Positions 33,101 to 45,900 of a DNA stretch of 64,000 bases are shown here, piece by piece (the first letter of the stretch is position 1; the number at the start of each line of letters is the position of its first letter). The stretch is taken from assembly GCA_002749535.1 (NCBI GenBank), contig MZZL01000380.1, positions 186,001 to 250,000 of the forward strand, given 5' to 3'. Source of the DNA: Apophysomyces variabilis. Its lineage: Eukaryota; Mucoromycota; Mucoromycetes; Mucorales; Mucoraceae. Below the pieces are notes generated by a model, which saw only the letters and a program-made list of their open reading frames with translations, made no database searches and had not been told where the DNA came from. The position numbers were made by a program, and so were the translations under genes.

Positions 33101-33964
33101 ATGGGCAAAGGAAGGCGTCACAGTCTGGTAGATGAGGAACAGCCTCTTGGGATTGTGGAAGGCTGGGAGGATGGAGAACGGTATAAACGCCCGGTAACCA
33201 AACTGGATCGCTGGGAATTGCAATCCGCCGATCGACTGACGCTTCGTATTGGTGAACAAGAGATTGTCTTAGTCCAAGATCCCCATTCCAATCACCTTGG
33301 CGGTTACATATGGCTGACGGCTATTGTATTTTGTTCTTATCTCGATGTTTTACGTTCTAAGCGGACAAGACATGAATGGATCTCCTTATCTAGAACAAAG
33401 CGTTGGGTGGAGCTAGGATCTGGTATTGGATTACTGGGAATCATGCTACATAAACTCGGCGTAGAAGATGTAGTGATGACTGATATTGAAGAACTGATTC
33501 CTGTCATGGAGAAGAACGTGGAAGCAAACGGTATTGACGTTAAATCTATTAGTGGTCGACGAAAAAATCCGGTGAATGATAGCAACACTATCATAGTAGA
33601 ACCGTTACTTTGGAACGACGATAATGCGATTGACCATATCAAGGCTGCAGGGCAAATCGACTACGTGTTGGCCTGTGATTGTATCTACTCAGAGGCCAGT
33701 GCTGTTGACCTGGTAGAGACGATGGAGAAGCTTGCTAGCGAGGAAACAACGATCATATGCATCAGCGAAGTAAGAAACCAGGCTGCTCAAGAAAAATTTT
33801 TGGCTGAAGCCAATATGCGGTTTGAAGTGGAACTTCTGCCGGCAATTCAGTGGCAGAAGAAAGTGTCTCAAATTGATTTTGAAGAGACATTAAATCTCTA
33901 TCGTCTTCAAATATCGAGGAAAAAGCTTGGATACGCAAATGCTCATGGCCCTTTAAGTAAATAA
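33101..33964 (+). CDS. METTL21/Methyltransferase_16-type protein lysine methyltransferase
   Basis: A single exon of 287 residues starting MGKGRRHSLVDEEQPLG. The class I SAM-methyltransferase core is clear. It has DPHSNHLGGYIWLTAIVFCS, the pre-motif of the family-16 group; motif I WVELGSGIGLLGIMLHKLGV; the acidic post-I residue in DVVMTDIEELIPVMEKNVEA; and the motif IV region DYVLACDCIYSEASAVDLVE, corresponding to the D-x-x-Y of this group. It closes with a strand FEVELLPAIQW. These enzymes methylate lysine in specific cytosolic proteins such as Hsp70 or translation factors. Which substrate applies here is not visible. The N-terminal 50 residues are less conserved. Confidence 0.82.
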   Translation: MGKGRRHSLVDEEQPLGIVEGWEDGERYKRPVTKLDRWELQSADRLTLRIGEQEIVLVQDPHSNHLGGYIWLTAIVFCSYLDVLRSKRTRHEWISLSRTKRWVELGSGIGLLGIMLHKLGVEDVVMTDIEELIPVMEKNVEANGIDVKSISGRRKNPVNDSNTIIVEPLLWNDDNAIDHIKAAGQIDYVLACDCIYSEASAVDLVETMEKLASEETTIICISEVRNQAAQEKFLAEANMRFEVELLPAIQWQKKVSQIDFEETLNLYRLQISRKKLGYANAHGPLSK

Positions 33965-35087
33965 AAACCAAAAAGACAGTGTCGTACTAGTATGCTTAGC
34001 GTATACAGTTTTGTTTCATATTATGGCAAGCATATGTATGCTTAGCAATCCGGGAAGTCTTGCATCTTCATTTTGTCTACTTCAAAATATTGCCTGCTGA
34101 TGCACAGCGTAAATTTACGTTGGCTGAATACGTACGTATTCGTTCTAAGTTAAATAATGAAGCATTCTTTGGATTTAGGATGGGTACTGATTTGAAGATG
34201 TCCTTTGCAGACATATGTCTTTATTTGACGCGCTATGCATCCATTTATGTATATGGCACTGTGTTCTTTATCGCATCGATTTATTAACCGTAGCACAACC
34301 ACGGGTTCATGGAAACCTTGAATTTATGCGCTGTTATCTATGGCTTTACTGCGTTTGGCAATGTGATTGATGTGAAAATCTGTAGAGCACAGTTATCACT
34401 CATATTAATATCCTTCAAAATCTTCCTAGGGTTTGTGCCGTCCACATCCTCTAAGCGTGTATCAAATTGGTCGTTCCCTTGGTAATGCTTTTATTCCACT
34501 GATTAGACCTGTACAGGGTGTTATGGCGGTCCTACGATTAGGTAATAAAACCTCAAATACTCTTTGTTTCCATGAGTGGGATTTTTCTACTGCTGGACAA
34601 GTATTTTGAGTCCGTTGTGGCCTGAACTGATTTGATTCAAATTATAACCTTTGTGAAACTTCTTTCCTTAGTAGCACATGCTTGGCTATTTTGTGGGATG
34701 CATAATTTTGTTTTTACAGTAATATAGAATAACTTATTCAATAAAGCACTGTATTTTATGTCATCAATTTGCGTCGAGGCTTTGTTCCATCAAATGGCCG
34801 CGGCAATAGGTTTAGACTGCTGCGAGAATATGTGGGGCGACAAAAGGCCAGTGAGTCTCTGGGAATGAATTTCATCAATGCAGGTCCAGAAAGGACTGTC
34901 GAAAGAGGACTGCACGTAATTTCAGAGTCCGGGAACACCTTTTGTGTGTCCGAAGGGAGACAGAACCCTTACTTAAACTCCTACTGTACGTGCACTTGAA
35001 CAACTCACATTGGTAATAATAATACTAAGTCATATGCTGTTCTAATCCTACTTTGATATTGTTTTGTTGGCTAGCAGTGATAGTGCC
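33965..35087. other. Intergenic, 1.1 kb, no supported gene
   Basis: AT-rich DNA between methyltransferase and DOCK gene. Short ORFs at 34060 and 34769 have no recognisable domain. It probably contains the DOCK promoter. Confidence 0.45.
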
Positions 35088-38000
35088 ATGAAGTGGCTCC
35101 CATTACCAAAAATCGCTCATGGAATAGCTATATATCCTTTCATTCCTTCAAATATCGCTCATGTCTCATCTCCTTCATCACCTGCCTCACGTCCTCTCAC
35201 AGCGTATTCGACTATCTATTCCCCGCTGTTGTCACCTCAAGCGGATAATGCCTCTTTCGTTACTACCATTTCGACATCGTCCCATCCATCGCATGACCCG
35301 CCCTCCTTGCAACCTTCTGATTACTCTCACATAATACCATTGGAAGTTGGCGATGAGCTCTTCATCTTCGAGCAACAAGGACAGTGGTATAGAGGATACG
35401 TCTTGTGTGCGCAGGATGAAGGTAGAAAGCCAAACACCGCGCCAATAGGTTGCTTCCCGCGCTCCCATGTCCAAATCAAAGAATACCTGGATATGGATCC
35501 GAACGACAGTGATAATATTTTGTTACGTCGTACAGACTCCGTAATGGAAGATCGGCCTGTCTCTCCAACGGCGCCTTGGCTAACTCTTGAACCGCCCACT
35601 CTGTCTCGGTCTTTTTCTGAATCTCATATTCAGACACCGCTTAAGAAATCCATCCATGATCATCAAGAGCCGCCAGGCTTATCGTGTTCTCGTCCGAATA
35701 GCTTGGTTGAGCTAAGCTATCGATCTGGACCGGATACGCACGTTTCTAATAAAGATCAACGACGTCCCCCACCGCCACCTCTTCCTCTTGCACGCTTTGA
35801 CCAGTCTACTGTCACGGGTAGCTCAGAACCATTAATAGACGAGATTGCTGCATGTGTGAGTGAGTGGAATAGTTTGCTGTATACCTACTTGGAAGAAAAT
35901 AGGTATGCAGCGTTTAACGTGGTACGAGATCATATCAACTACCTCTTTCAGGCGCGACGGCAATTATTAGATCAAGCATTGTCCAAAGAAGAGTTATCAA
36001 GATTACGCAAAGAAATCATCCATCGTATGATGATCGTCAATTTATCGCTCAATCGCGAGGTGGTTATCCGACATCCGGAACGTGGTTATATCCTGGATGC
36101 CAATAGTACTTCATTAGCCATGCTGTATCGCATGCATTGGAAATACGCAACTTCTGAGCAACCACCGATCGACTCATTTTTATCAGCACCTACGCCTTCA
36201 TTGCCTTCTCCTAGACTTTCAATTGCCGCCTCATCTCCACCTCTATCACAAAATTCTACACTTGCCGATCTCCCGTCTCCTGCTGCATCACAAGAAAACG
36301 GCACTTCAGGAGGACCAATTCCACCGCAGAAGGGTGCTAAATTTTACCATCTATTCTTTGAACTAAAAGCGTGTCTTGCATACATCTGTCAACCAGGAGA
36401 GTTTACAGAGTTGCATTTCTCGCTCTACAACAAAGGTGAAGGGAAGTTTATTACGGAAGAATTCGTCGTTACGCTTAATTACAACGGCATGCCAAAAGAT
36501 GAGAGCCAGATTGGGAAATTGCAGACGCTATTTGCAGATTTGTCTGTGCATGACTTGAATGAACATTTGTATCTTGTTTGTCGGATAATCAGATTGGGCG
36601 GAATGAAATTTATGGACAAGGAGAAAGATCATTTGGGAGCAATTGGGAGCCATGCGTCGATGATCTTTGGTTCTGGAGAAGCTCACCGTATGATGAGTTA
36701 CTTTGATCATGGAAGCAGCAGGCATCATGTACAGCAGCATCAGTATCAGCAGGGGAAGCAGCAACCAATGCCAACTTCAAACGCAAATTTGTGCCGTCGT
36801 CCTTTCGGTTGCGCAGTACTTCATTTAGGCAACATCGTGCAAAAGTTGGATCAACATGTTTCAGCAGTAACTGGCTCCGTGACAACTCCAGGATTATTCT
36901 CCCCTGGTGCATCGACTACCGCACCAGGCGGCCATACCGCATTATCGGAGCATGATATGCGCATTTACATTCCCACGTCGGAATCAACGTTTGCGAGCCT
37001 TCACGAGGATATCATTAACAACAACGTAAAGGAATTCGCAAAACATTCGAAAGCAGAAATGTTATGTGTCTATTTACGAATGTTTTATGGCTGGTTGGAC
37101 GAGGTGTTGAAGACCAATGCAGCATTGTTGCAAGGGGTGCCTAAAACGTCGCGACTTGGATTTCCGGATGTTGTCTTTCCGGATGACGAGCGAAATGAGC
37201 TTTACATCACACTTTGTTCCGGCGACTTTGCACAGTTTGGCCGCTCTCGAAATATTCAGGTGACGATGTGTGTGAGGGACAATGTCACAGGAGACATAGT
37301 GGAAAATGCACTGACAGCTGGATCAGGCGCTCCATATACGACATACTGGGATAGCATGATATTTTACCACGATCAACGACCGAAATGGGGTGAAACGTTG
37401 AAATTGAAAATTAACGATCATCGATTATGGCAGCGTTCGCATATATTCCTAACAATAAGACATAGAAGCAGCCACAGTACCAGTCTTGCATCGAATACGA
37501 GTAATAGTCCACCCATGATGAAACTGTCAGGTGAGGGGCTTTCTCCTCCAGCGCCTTCATCCTCAGAGAAGATTATTGCAATGGGCTTTTTGCCGTTGAC
37601 ATTACCGCCAGTACACCGTGATTTTACAGCGGATGGGTCACACGTACTGTATTTATATAAATACGATCGGCAACTTGCGAATCCAAGCGTGTACCTAGAT
37701 AACGTTGCATGGTGTTATCGTTCTTCAACACCAGCCAATATGCAGAGTAATTCCCCGAGGGAACAGCGTCCAAAAATTGGATATCATTATTCTTCATCGA
37801 ACAATAGCGTGAAAAGCTCAAACGGTAATTTCAGTACAACATCGATCTTTAATCCTGCTGGTACGCACATAAGCAGTACTACTGTTAACGCTTCGGAAGC
37901 CACCATTGTCCCATGGACTGTGGATATAAGCACAGCCTCATCGGGCAATGCCACCAGCAAATTGAGTACGATACGCGATTCTGTTACCATCAAAACATTT

Positions 38001-41000
38001 TTGTGTTCGACACGGTTTACACAAAACAAGACGCTAGTAAAACTTCTGAATTGGAAAACGATGCTGGACGATGGAACAATAACGGGCGAAGATCTTCTGT
38101 CTATATTGGATAAATTTACGTTTGTCGGCGAAATGGAGGTAGTGAAATTTCTGTGTGATATATTTGATGTATTATTGGATATCTTGGTATGCCGGCACAA
38201 ATCCATTGAAGCACATGATGCTCTAGTGGATCAAACATTAGCGGCAATTATATGCGTACTTGGAATTGTGCAAGACAGGCGGTTCAGTAACTTTCGGCCA
38301 GTATTAGACGTATACATCGACCAACGATTCTCTGTTGAAGAAGCGAACAAACAGAGCGAAGGTTCTAAAACTCGGAATATCTATGGGGTGAAGGAAGAAA
38401 TGACCTACGAACAAATGCTGAAGGGTATGTTACGGCTGTGCACCAACCCTAGCGATTCGAAGAAGGCAAAACGATTGCGAAGTAGCATGAAAGTGTGGGA
38501 TTACATATTTCGCTTTATCGTTAGGTCACGAGAAATGCAGAAGCACAATGAAGAAGATGGCGAACGATCTCTTCGCGATATCATGTTTAAAGAAGAACTG
38601 CAGCAGCTTGTATCTCTTATCACACACATGATGAGCCCAGATCAGCCGAGTGCGATGATTGGTACTCAGACTCTTGCATTGCAGCACTTTGCAGAGATCC
38701 TTAGTGAGCTCCGTGCTGTGTTTTCGCCGAAGCAGGTCGTTGATCTTGCGAGTAACTTCATGGATGCTTGTTCTCATGTGACGGGGAAGCTTGTCGGTTT
38801 CAAGCTGTGCACTATATTAGCAATAGTGAAGGGCCCTGTTTTTAATGACCAAACTTGTCGTTCTGGACTGGCAAAAAACGTGTTTAAGTGGATCCGGGTA
38901 TGGTTAAACTCTTACATGGAAGCAGCGAAAGACATCATATTTGCTCGGCACAATGATCAACATGATACGGATCATCATCAAACGCGGTTACCGAAAGTCC
39001 AATGGTTAGAAAATTTGAGATTATCTTTAACCATTATGTCCGAAATTTTAGGTAAAGTTCGGAAATCGTGCGGCATGTCGTCTTCTGGACTTTCCACGTC
39101 TTCAATATCTTCACCGTCCATATGTACAATCTCACGGCCAATATCGATGGCGACAAATGGCGATGAGGACACCATCGATGAGACACATATGGAATTAAGA
39201 TCAATCACGGAAATAGCGCTGCAGCTTGTGCCACAGTTAATGCATGCATATAAAGATCTTCAGCGGTTGACAGTTCAGGCTGTTCAGGCTTCGGGTATGC
39301 CCAATAATTCGGGTGATCCTACTTTTCCTGCTGCTCGACCAGCTTCAAGGCATTCGATCACCATGCTACGAGAAAGAACCCATTCAGTCAATGTGAAGCA
39401 TTCACCATCTATGCCTGCTGATATAAGTGACGCCGGATCAAGGTTTGCTGTAGTATTACAATCTCTTGCCACTGCTCCGACTATCCCTTTCCCGTCCTCA
39501 TATCCATTTCAGTCTACAGCCTCAAAGATCAGTCTCACATCAACAGCAGAAGGACATACAGCAGCCATGGTTACAACTGGCCTTTTGGATCTTACCATAG
39601 TTATTTTGGAATTGTTCTATTTGACACCACGACAGCAATGGGTGGAATTTTTACAGAACATGTATGAACGCGAAGGTGTAGATGAGACAGCCATTTTCCT
39701 GCGGAAGATATGTCATATGTGTACTGCTATTTTATTCGGAGATAGCACGCAAATGTTGGACGAATCAAGTGCAAAGATTGATGGATTGGAACGGTGCGAA
39801 GAGGACGAAACCAGGGAATTTAGAAAATTACCAGATACGTGGCTCAACATTAATGTCATTGCGCATCAGATCGTTCTCTGCAATATTTTAGCTCCGGCAA
39901 CAAGTATATTCGAATTGGATGCATTCATACCAAGTACGCAGTTTGATCATGCTGAGGAGGAAGACAGCACTACCGATTCACCGTTAGTATGTCTATGGCG
40001 CACATTTTTCGTCAGTCTTTTGCGAGCGCTGTCAAGTTCGCGCCTAGAAATCGAAAACTTTTTACCTCAGGCACAGAGAGCTATTTGGAAGCTTGTTGGA
40101 AACATTAAAGGTGTGGTGGGTGCAAAGACACTACTTAGTTTATGGCATTTGGCAGGGCCAAGACACACCAGAGCGGATGCAGTGCGAAAGCTCGAATTAC
40201 TCTCTTATTTTGGGATGAAGACCAATAATAACAGTACAGTGGAGCCAATATTCGAGGAACATGAACATCTTCCAGCTGAAGGCGAGAAAGGAAAAGAACG
40301 ATCCATTTTGGATGATGACCCGGAGATGTATGCTGTCAAGATCATGATCGATAAATTGAACAGTGACGGTGGCGAGACAGAGGAATTGCATGTCATCCCA
40401 GATATGAGTGAGAGTGCCAGCGATGTAGTGAGCGATATGCCTAATATTTCGATGCTGCAAATTGATTTGATCCCGATCCTACTTCGGCCACTGTGTTCAG
40501 TTGCATTGACTTTGCACGACAAGGCACGCTCAGCCGCTTTGTCCGTAATTGCAGATGTGATTTCGGTAGAACTGCATACTTTTGGAGAACTGACCCGTGT
40601 ACAGCATTTACTAATCGCCACCTTGGATCGATTAGTAATGTCTGAAAAAAAGGGTAATGAAGCAATACGGTGCAAACTAGTGGTGGAGTTGGCACACATG
40701 TTGGAAAAAAAGCTATGTCTGCAAAATGCGAATAACCTTGTCGAGTCAGGCGTGAAGGCGGTGCATTCACTGGGCCAGTTTATGGAACTTCTGCTGCAAA
40801 TCCGCAGCCTCCCATTGGATAACGATGAGTTTATGGATGAGAGAATTAATGCCACGTTGAAGTTGATGAAGTTCATTCAGATGATTGAGCGGGAAGAGAT
40901 ATACATCAAATACGTTCATCAACTCGTACAACTACATGTAGAAAGCCATAATTACGTCGAGGCAGCTCTTACACTTCGCTTCCATGCAGACCTCCTACAG

Positions 41001-42572
41001 TGGGATCCACACGAAAAATTGGACGCAATTCTCGAGCTAGATTTCCCTGCGGAGAGCTCCTTTGCGCGCAAAGAGAAGTTGTATTGGACTATGATCTCCT
41101 ATCTGGACGAAGGAAATGCGTGGGAGAAAAGCATCAAGCTTTGCAAAGAACTAGCGCATCAATACGAGACTACAACGTTTGATTACGTCAAACTGAGTAA
41201 GACATTGCAGCATGAAGCTCATTTAGTGCAAGACATTGTGAAGAAGGAGCGCTATTTTGCCGAATATTTCCGCGTCGGATTTTACGGCCGAGGGTTTCCA
41301 GCTAGCGTTCGTAATCAGCAGTTTATCTATCGTGGGTTAGAATGGGAGAAAATGGCTTCCTTTGTGGAAAGGATGCAAAATAGACATCCAAATGCACAGT
41401 TGCTATCCGGAAAAATAGCGACAGCATCACTCATTTACGAAGATCAATTAAAGGAAATGGAAACAGCGCTGGATGGACAATATCTCCAAATCACGCCAGT
41501 TGTTCCGGAACCAGATAGTGAAGCGGGTGTTGATTTCAGAAACCCGTTGATGCCAGAAAATGTGCGGAAGTATTACGAGTCCAACGAGGTTTCGAGGTTT
41601 TCATTCTCGCGTCCCATCAGCAGAACACAGGCATCCGACGAGGATCACAAGCCTGAGTCAGATTTCCTAAATCTATGGACAGAGAAGACTATTTTCATAT
41701 GCGAGGACGCATTTCCAACTATTGCACGACGATCGAAGATTTTGCACGTACAAATAGCTGAGCTTTCTCCCATTGAAAATGCTGTGATGGCAATCGAAAA
41801 CAAAAACCAGGAATTGATTGTTTTGGAGAAGAAGTACGCTGCTTACTTGGATGAGAAACAAACTCGGTCCGACATGGGTGCTATAAATATCAATCCATTT
41901 TCGATGGCACTCAATGGTGCTGTAGACGCTCCTGTAAATGGAGGCGTACCACTATACAAGAAAGCATTTTTAACGCAGGAATATTGGGATGCCAATCCAG
42001 ATATGCATCCTTGGATAGAAAGACTTAGAAAAGGCATTGATGATCAGGTAAGGAAAAGACCGAGTCAGATATTTGGCGTGTATTGATCTTGTGCTTTAGG
42101 TCAAAGTGATTGATCACTGCTTAGAGACCCATAATAAGTTGGTCAGTCCTGAAATGAGACCATTCCATAATACGCTTGTTGGCTGTAAGTAAATACTTTT
42201 GCTTGGGTTGGATATAATCTCACTCGGTTTGTTCCAGTTTACAAAAAGAACTTTCCTGAAGAAATTAAGCGACTCAGTCAAGCACATGATACCCAAGAAG
42301 ACACCCATGGTTACCGCTCTCCTGTTCACAATGCCAGCGAACGTCCAAATATTTTACGGCAAGATTCTATCATGCAACTCCCACACATTGGTACAGCATC
42401 ACCTATGTCGCCCGTCAGCCGAGCTTTTTCAATACGCTCTCCAGTAACTGAACAGTCATTAATGCGCGCAGCTGTCGAAAACACCTCTATGTCAAGAGCA
42501 GAGAGTATTTCACGGAGTTTGAAGATGTCCTTAGGGAAAAAGTCGCGCAAGAAATCTCAAAAGGGGTCATAA
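35088..42572 (+). CDS. DOCK-family guanine nucleotide exchange factor (SH3-DHR1-DHR2)
   Basis: Predicted Rho/Rac GEF of the DOCK180/Dck1 type. Exon 1 (35088-42047) alone encodes 2320 residues; exons 42100-42184 and 42238-42572 complete about 2459. The first ATG of the frame is 35088 (MKWLPLPKIAHGIAIYPF). SH3 pieces are HGIAIYPF (about 11-18) and VGDELFIFEQQGQWYRGYVL to GCFPRSHVQ (about 84-128). A Ser/Pro-rich stretch of about 65 residues lies between them, in the RT loop. A Pro-rich patch (PPPPPLPLAR) is near residue 227. DHR-1/C2 is near 690-800 (NELYITLCSGDFAQFGRSRN, GETLKLKINDHRLW). DHR-2 begins near 1940: HNYVEAALTLRFHADLLQWD, YFRVGFYGRGFPASVRNQQF, IYRGLEWEKMASFVERMQNR, GGVPLYKKAFLTQEY. 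The tail is Ser-rich and very basic (SLGKKSRKKSQKGS). It would work with an ELMO partner. No other start is better supported. Confidence 0.93.
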
Positions 42573-42934
42573 CTGGTATAAGGTTGGAATCTAATTACGA
42601 AGGTCTTTAAGAACCAGTCATGGAAGGATATTCTAATCCCAAAAAAACGTCCTTAGACGTTATATCTTTCACTTATTTACATTTGCAATTTACAATAATT
42701 ATTAAAAAATATAATCAATACAGAAAACAGTAAGATGTCTTTTTATATAGGAATGTATGTTCTTCTTGCTTTTGCCTTGAGCCAAATTAAGAGACCTCGA
42801 CCAAAGGAAAACGCGTGCTCGCGGACCCCAACCGATAGACAGTCACAGTCCGGAACGGACTGCTTTCCGTTTATCGAAAGGAACCCCCTTTTTTGCGAAC
42901 ACGCGCTGCGTCCTTTTTCAATCCAACGCAAATC
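42573..42934. other. Short intergenic region
   Basis: These 362 bp hold the 3' UTR of the DOCK gene and the promoter of TOP2. Nothing else was seen. Confidence 0.5.
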
Positions 42935-45900
42935 ATGACCATTTCAGACGACGACTTTGAGTCTGTTTATTCCGATTCAGGAGCAGAATCAGATGCTTAT
43001 GTTCCCGATGATGAGCCTGCTCCAAAGAAGGCAAGCATATTGCTTATCAATGCAGATCAAGATGATATAACGTCTTTAAGTAGGCTAAGACCGCTTCAGG
43101 CCCTAAAAAGGCTGCGCCTGCAAAAAAGGCCGCAGTTAAAAAAGAGAAAGTAACAAAAACCGTGCCAAAAAGCAAAGCATCCAGCCCGCCTGAAGACGTG
43201 GACATGGTCGATGCAGCAGAGAGCAGTGGAACATCTACACCGAAATCCAGTAGTTCTAAAGCGGAAAACGAGGAACGAACGATCGAGCAGATCTATCAAA
43301 AGAAATCCCAGTTGGAACATGTCCTTTTACGTCCTGATACTTATATTGGTTCAGTTGAGGCTGAGGAGCAGGAAATGTGGGTTTATGATGCAGAGGAGGA
43401 TCAAATCAAGAAGAAGAAGATCAGATATGTGCCCGGTCTTTACAAGATCGTTGACGAAATATTGGTCAATGCCGCCGATAACAAGGTAAATTCATGACTC
43501 ATTTAACAGCTATACGTTAACATTATAGCTCTAGATTCGCGATCCTTCGATGAACGCGATCAAAGTTGTTATCAATCGCAGCGAGAATTTTATATCCATT
43601 CAAAATAATGGACGCGGTATTCCAATCGAAATGCATAAAGAAGAAAACGTCTATGTGCCAGAGCTGATTTTCGGTCATCTCTTGACATCCTCTAATTATA
43701 ATGACAACGAGAAGAAAGTGACTGGTGGACGAAATGGATATGGTGCGAAGCTCTGCAACATTTTCAGCACAGAATTTATTGTGGAAACCGCCGATAAAGA
43801 ACGTAAACTAAAATATCATCAGGTGTTCAACAAAAACATGACTATCAAACATGATCCCAAGATCACAAAGAATGCCAAAGGCGAAGAGTACACTAGAATC
43901 TCGTTTAATCCTGATCTTTCGAAGTTCGGCATGACTGAGATGGATGAGGACTTTGAAGCCCTAATTAAGAAGCGCGTCTACGATTTGGCTGGTTGTGTGG
44001 AAGGTGTCAATGTTTATCTCAACGGTACAAAGATACCCGTCAAGGGATTTAAAAACTACGTTGAACTTTATACCAAGTCGATGGATATTAGAAATGCGGA
44101 AGGCAAGAAGCCAATCGTATTTGAACCAGTTGTGAGCCCACGCTGGCAAGTCGCCTTCGCTGTCAGTGACGGTCAATTCAATCAGGTACCATCATGGTTT
44201 ACTCTCCTTGACCGTGTCTTATCATATTCCATCATTGATAGGTCAGCTTCGTAAACAGTATCTGTACTGCCAAGGGCGGAAGCCATGTCAATTACGTAGC
44301 AGATCAAATCGTTAAGGCGCTTGTCGCTGAAGTCCAAAAGAAAAGCGGAAACAAAAATATCAAGCCTTTCCAAATCAAGAACCATATGTGCATTTTCCTG
44401 AACTGTTTGATTGAAAACCCTTCATTTGACTCGCAGACCAAAGAAAACATGACGCTGCGTGTAGGTTCCTTTGGATCGACCTACAAGCTCAGTGAAAAGT
44501 TCATCTCGCTAAGTAAGTAAAAGCGTGTTCAATGTCTTTTCCTAACATGTTTCTCCAAGTTTCCAAGTCCGGGATCATCGATAATATCGTGAAATGGGTG
44601 AAATTTAGAGAGGATGAACAAATGGCTAAGGCAGATAGCGGCAAGATGAGTAGGTAAATATCGGTCAGCAACCGAAAACGCAGTGACAGCACCCTAACGG
44701 GTTTCTAGACGACTGAATATCGCTAAGCTTGAGGACGCTAACTGGGCCGGTCTCAAAAACAAAAACAAGGAATGTACCTTGATTTTAACTGAGGGAGACT
44801 CCGCCAAAGCTTTGGTGCTAAGTGGACTGTCTGTAGTTGGACGTGATAAGTTTGGTGTCTTCCCGCTCCGTGGAAAGTTATTGAACGTCCGTGACGCTTC
44901 CAATACTCAAATTATGAGCAATACTGAGATTAGCAATATCAAGAGCATTCTCGGTTTGAAGCACGGAAAAACTTACACTTCGGTGGACGAACTGCGTTAT
45001 GGTAAACTCATGATCATGACCGATCAGGTAGATAAAGCATATATGTAAGACAAACGGCTTTTACTAACTTTTGCTTATTAGGATCATGACGGTTCGCATA
45101 TCAAGGGTCTGTTGATTAACTTCATTGACCAAATGTTCCCGTCACTTCTTGATATTCCCGGCTTCTTGTTGGAATTCATTACGCCCATTATCAAGGTTTG
45201 TGTTATAGCCCCAGTTGCCCATTTCATCTTATTTTATTGGTCGATGTAGTGTACACACAAAAGAACGAAGGAACAGATTTCTTTTTATACTATACCTGAA
45301 TACGAGATATGGGCGCAGCAACATAATCGGGATAGCCAATGGGAACCAAAGTACTTCAAGGTTAGGCAGAGTGTGAAATGCTTTCTTTTGGACATTCAAA
45401 GCTTATCGGCCTTAAATAGGGTCTGGGTACATCTGACAAAAGCGATGCTCGCAAATATTTTAGCGATCTTGACGTTCACAGGAAAGAATTTGAAGTTCCT
45501 AACAAAGAGGAGCGTCAATTGATTGACATGGCTTTCAGCAAAAAGAAGGTTGCCGATCGCAAACAGTGGCTGGCCCAGTATGAGGTAATCGTAAAAGGCA
45601 TCTACTAGTTGGTTTCGGCATTAATCCTCTTATGTAATTTCAATCTTAGCCTGGTATATATATCGATCACAGTGTCAATAAGATTAGAATCTCAGATTTT
45701 GTGAATCGTGAGTTGATGTTATTCAGTATGGCAGACAACATCCGTTCCATTCCTTCTGTGGTGGATGGATTCAAACCCGGTCAGCGAAAAGTACTCTATG
45801 GTTCGATTAAACGAGGAAAGAATTCTGAAATCAAGGTAATAATCTTCTATACCTGCTTGTTTCAATTGCACTCACTACCTTTGACTACCAGGTCTCGCAA

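Noticed and set aside
32895..33131. Two overlapping ORFs running into the methyltransferase start
   Set aside because: No domain, no splice support. Treated as 5' UTR; upstream ORFs could have regulatory effect, but that is not shown.
34769..34999. Plus-strand ORF of 76 codons before the DOCK gene
   Set aside because: No family resemblance, and no convincing splice into the DOCK exon.
40205..40876. Minus-strand open frame of 223 codons
   Set aside because: It lies fully inside the DOCK exon on the opposite strand; compositional shadow.
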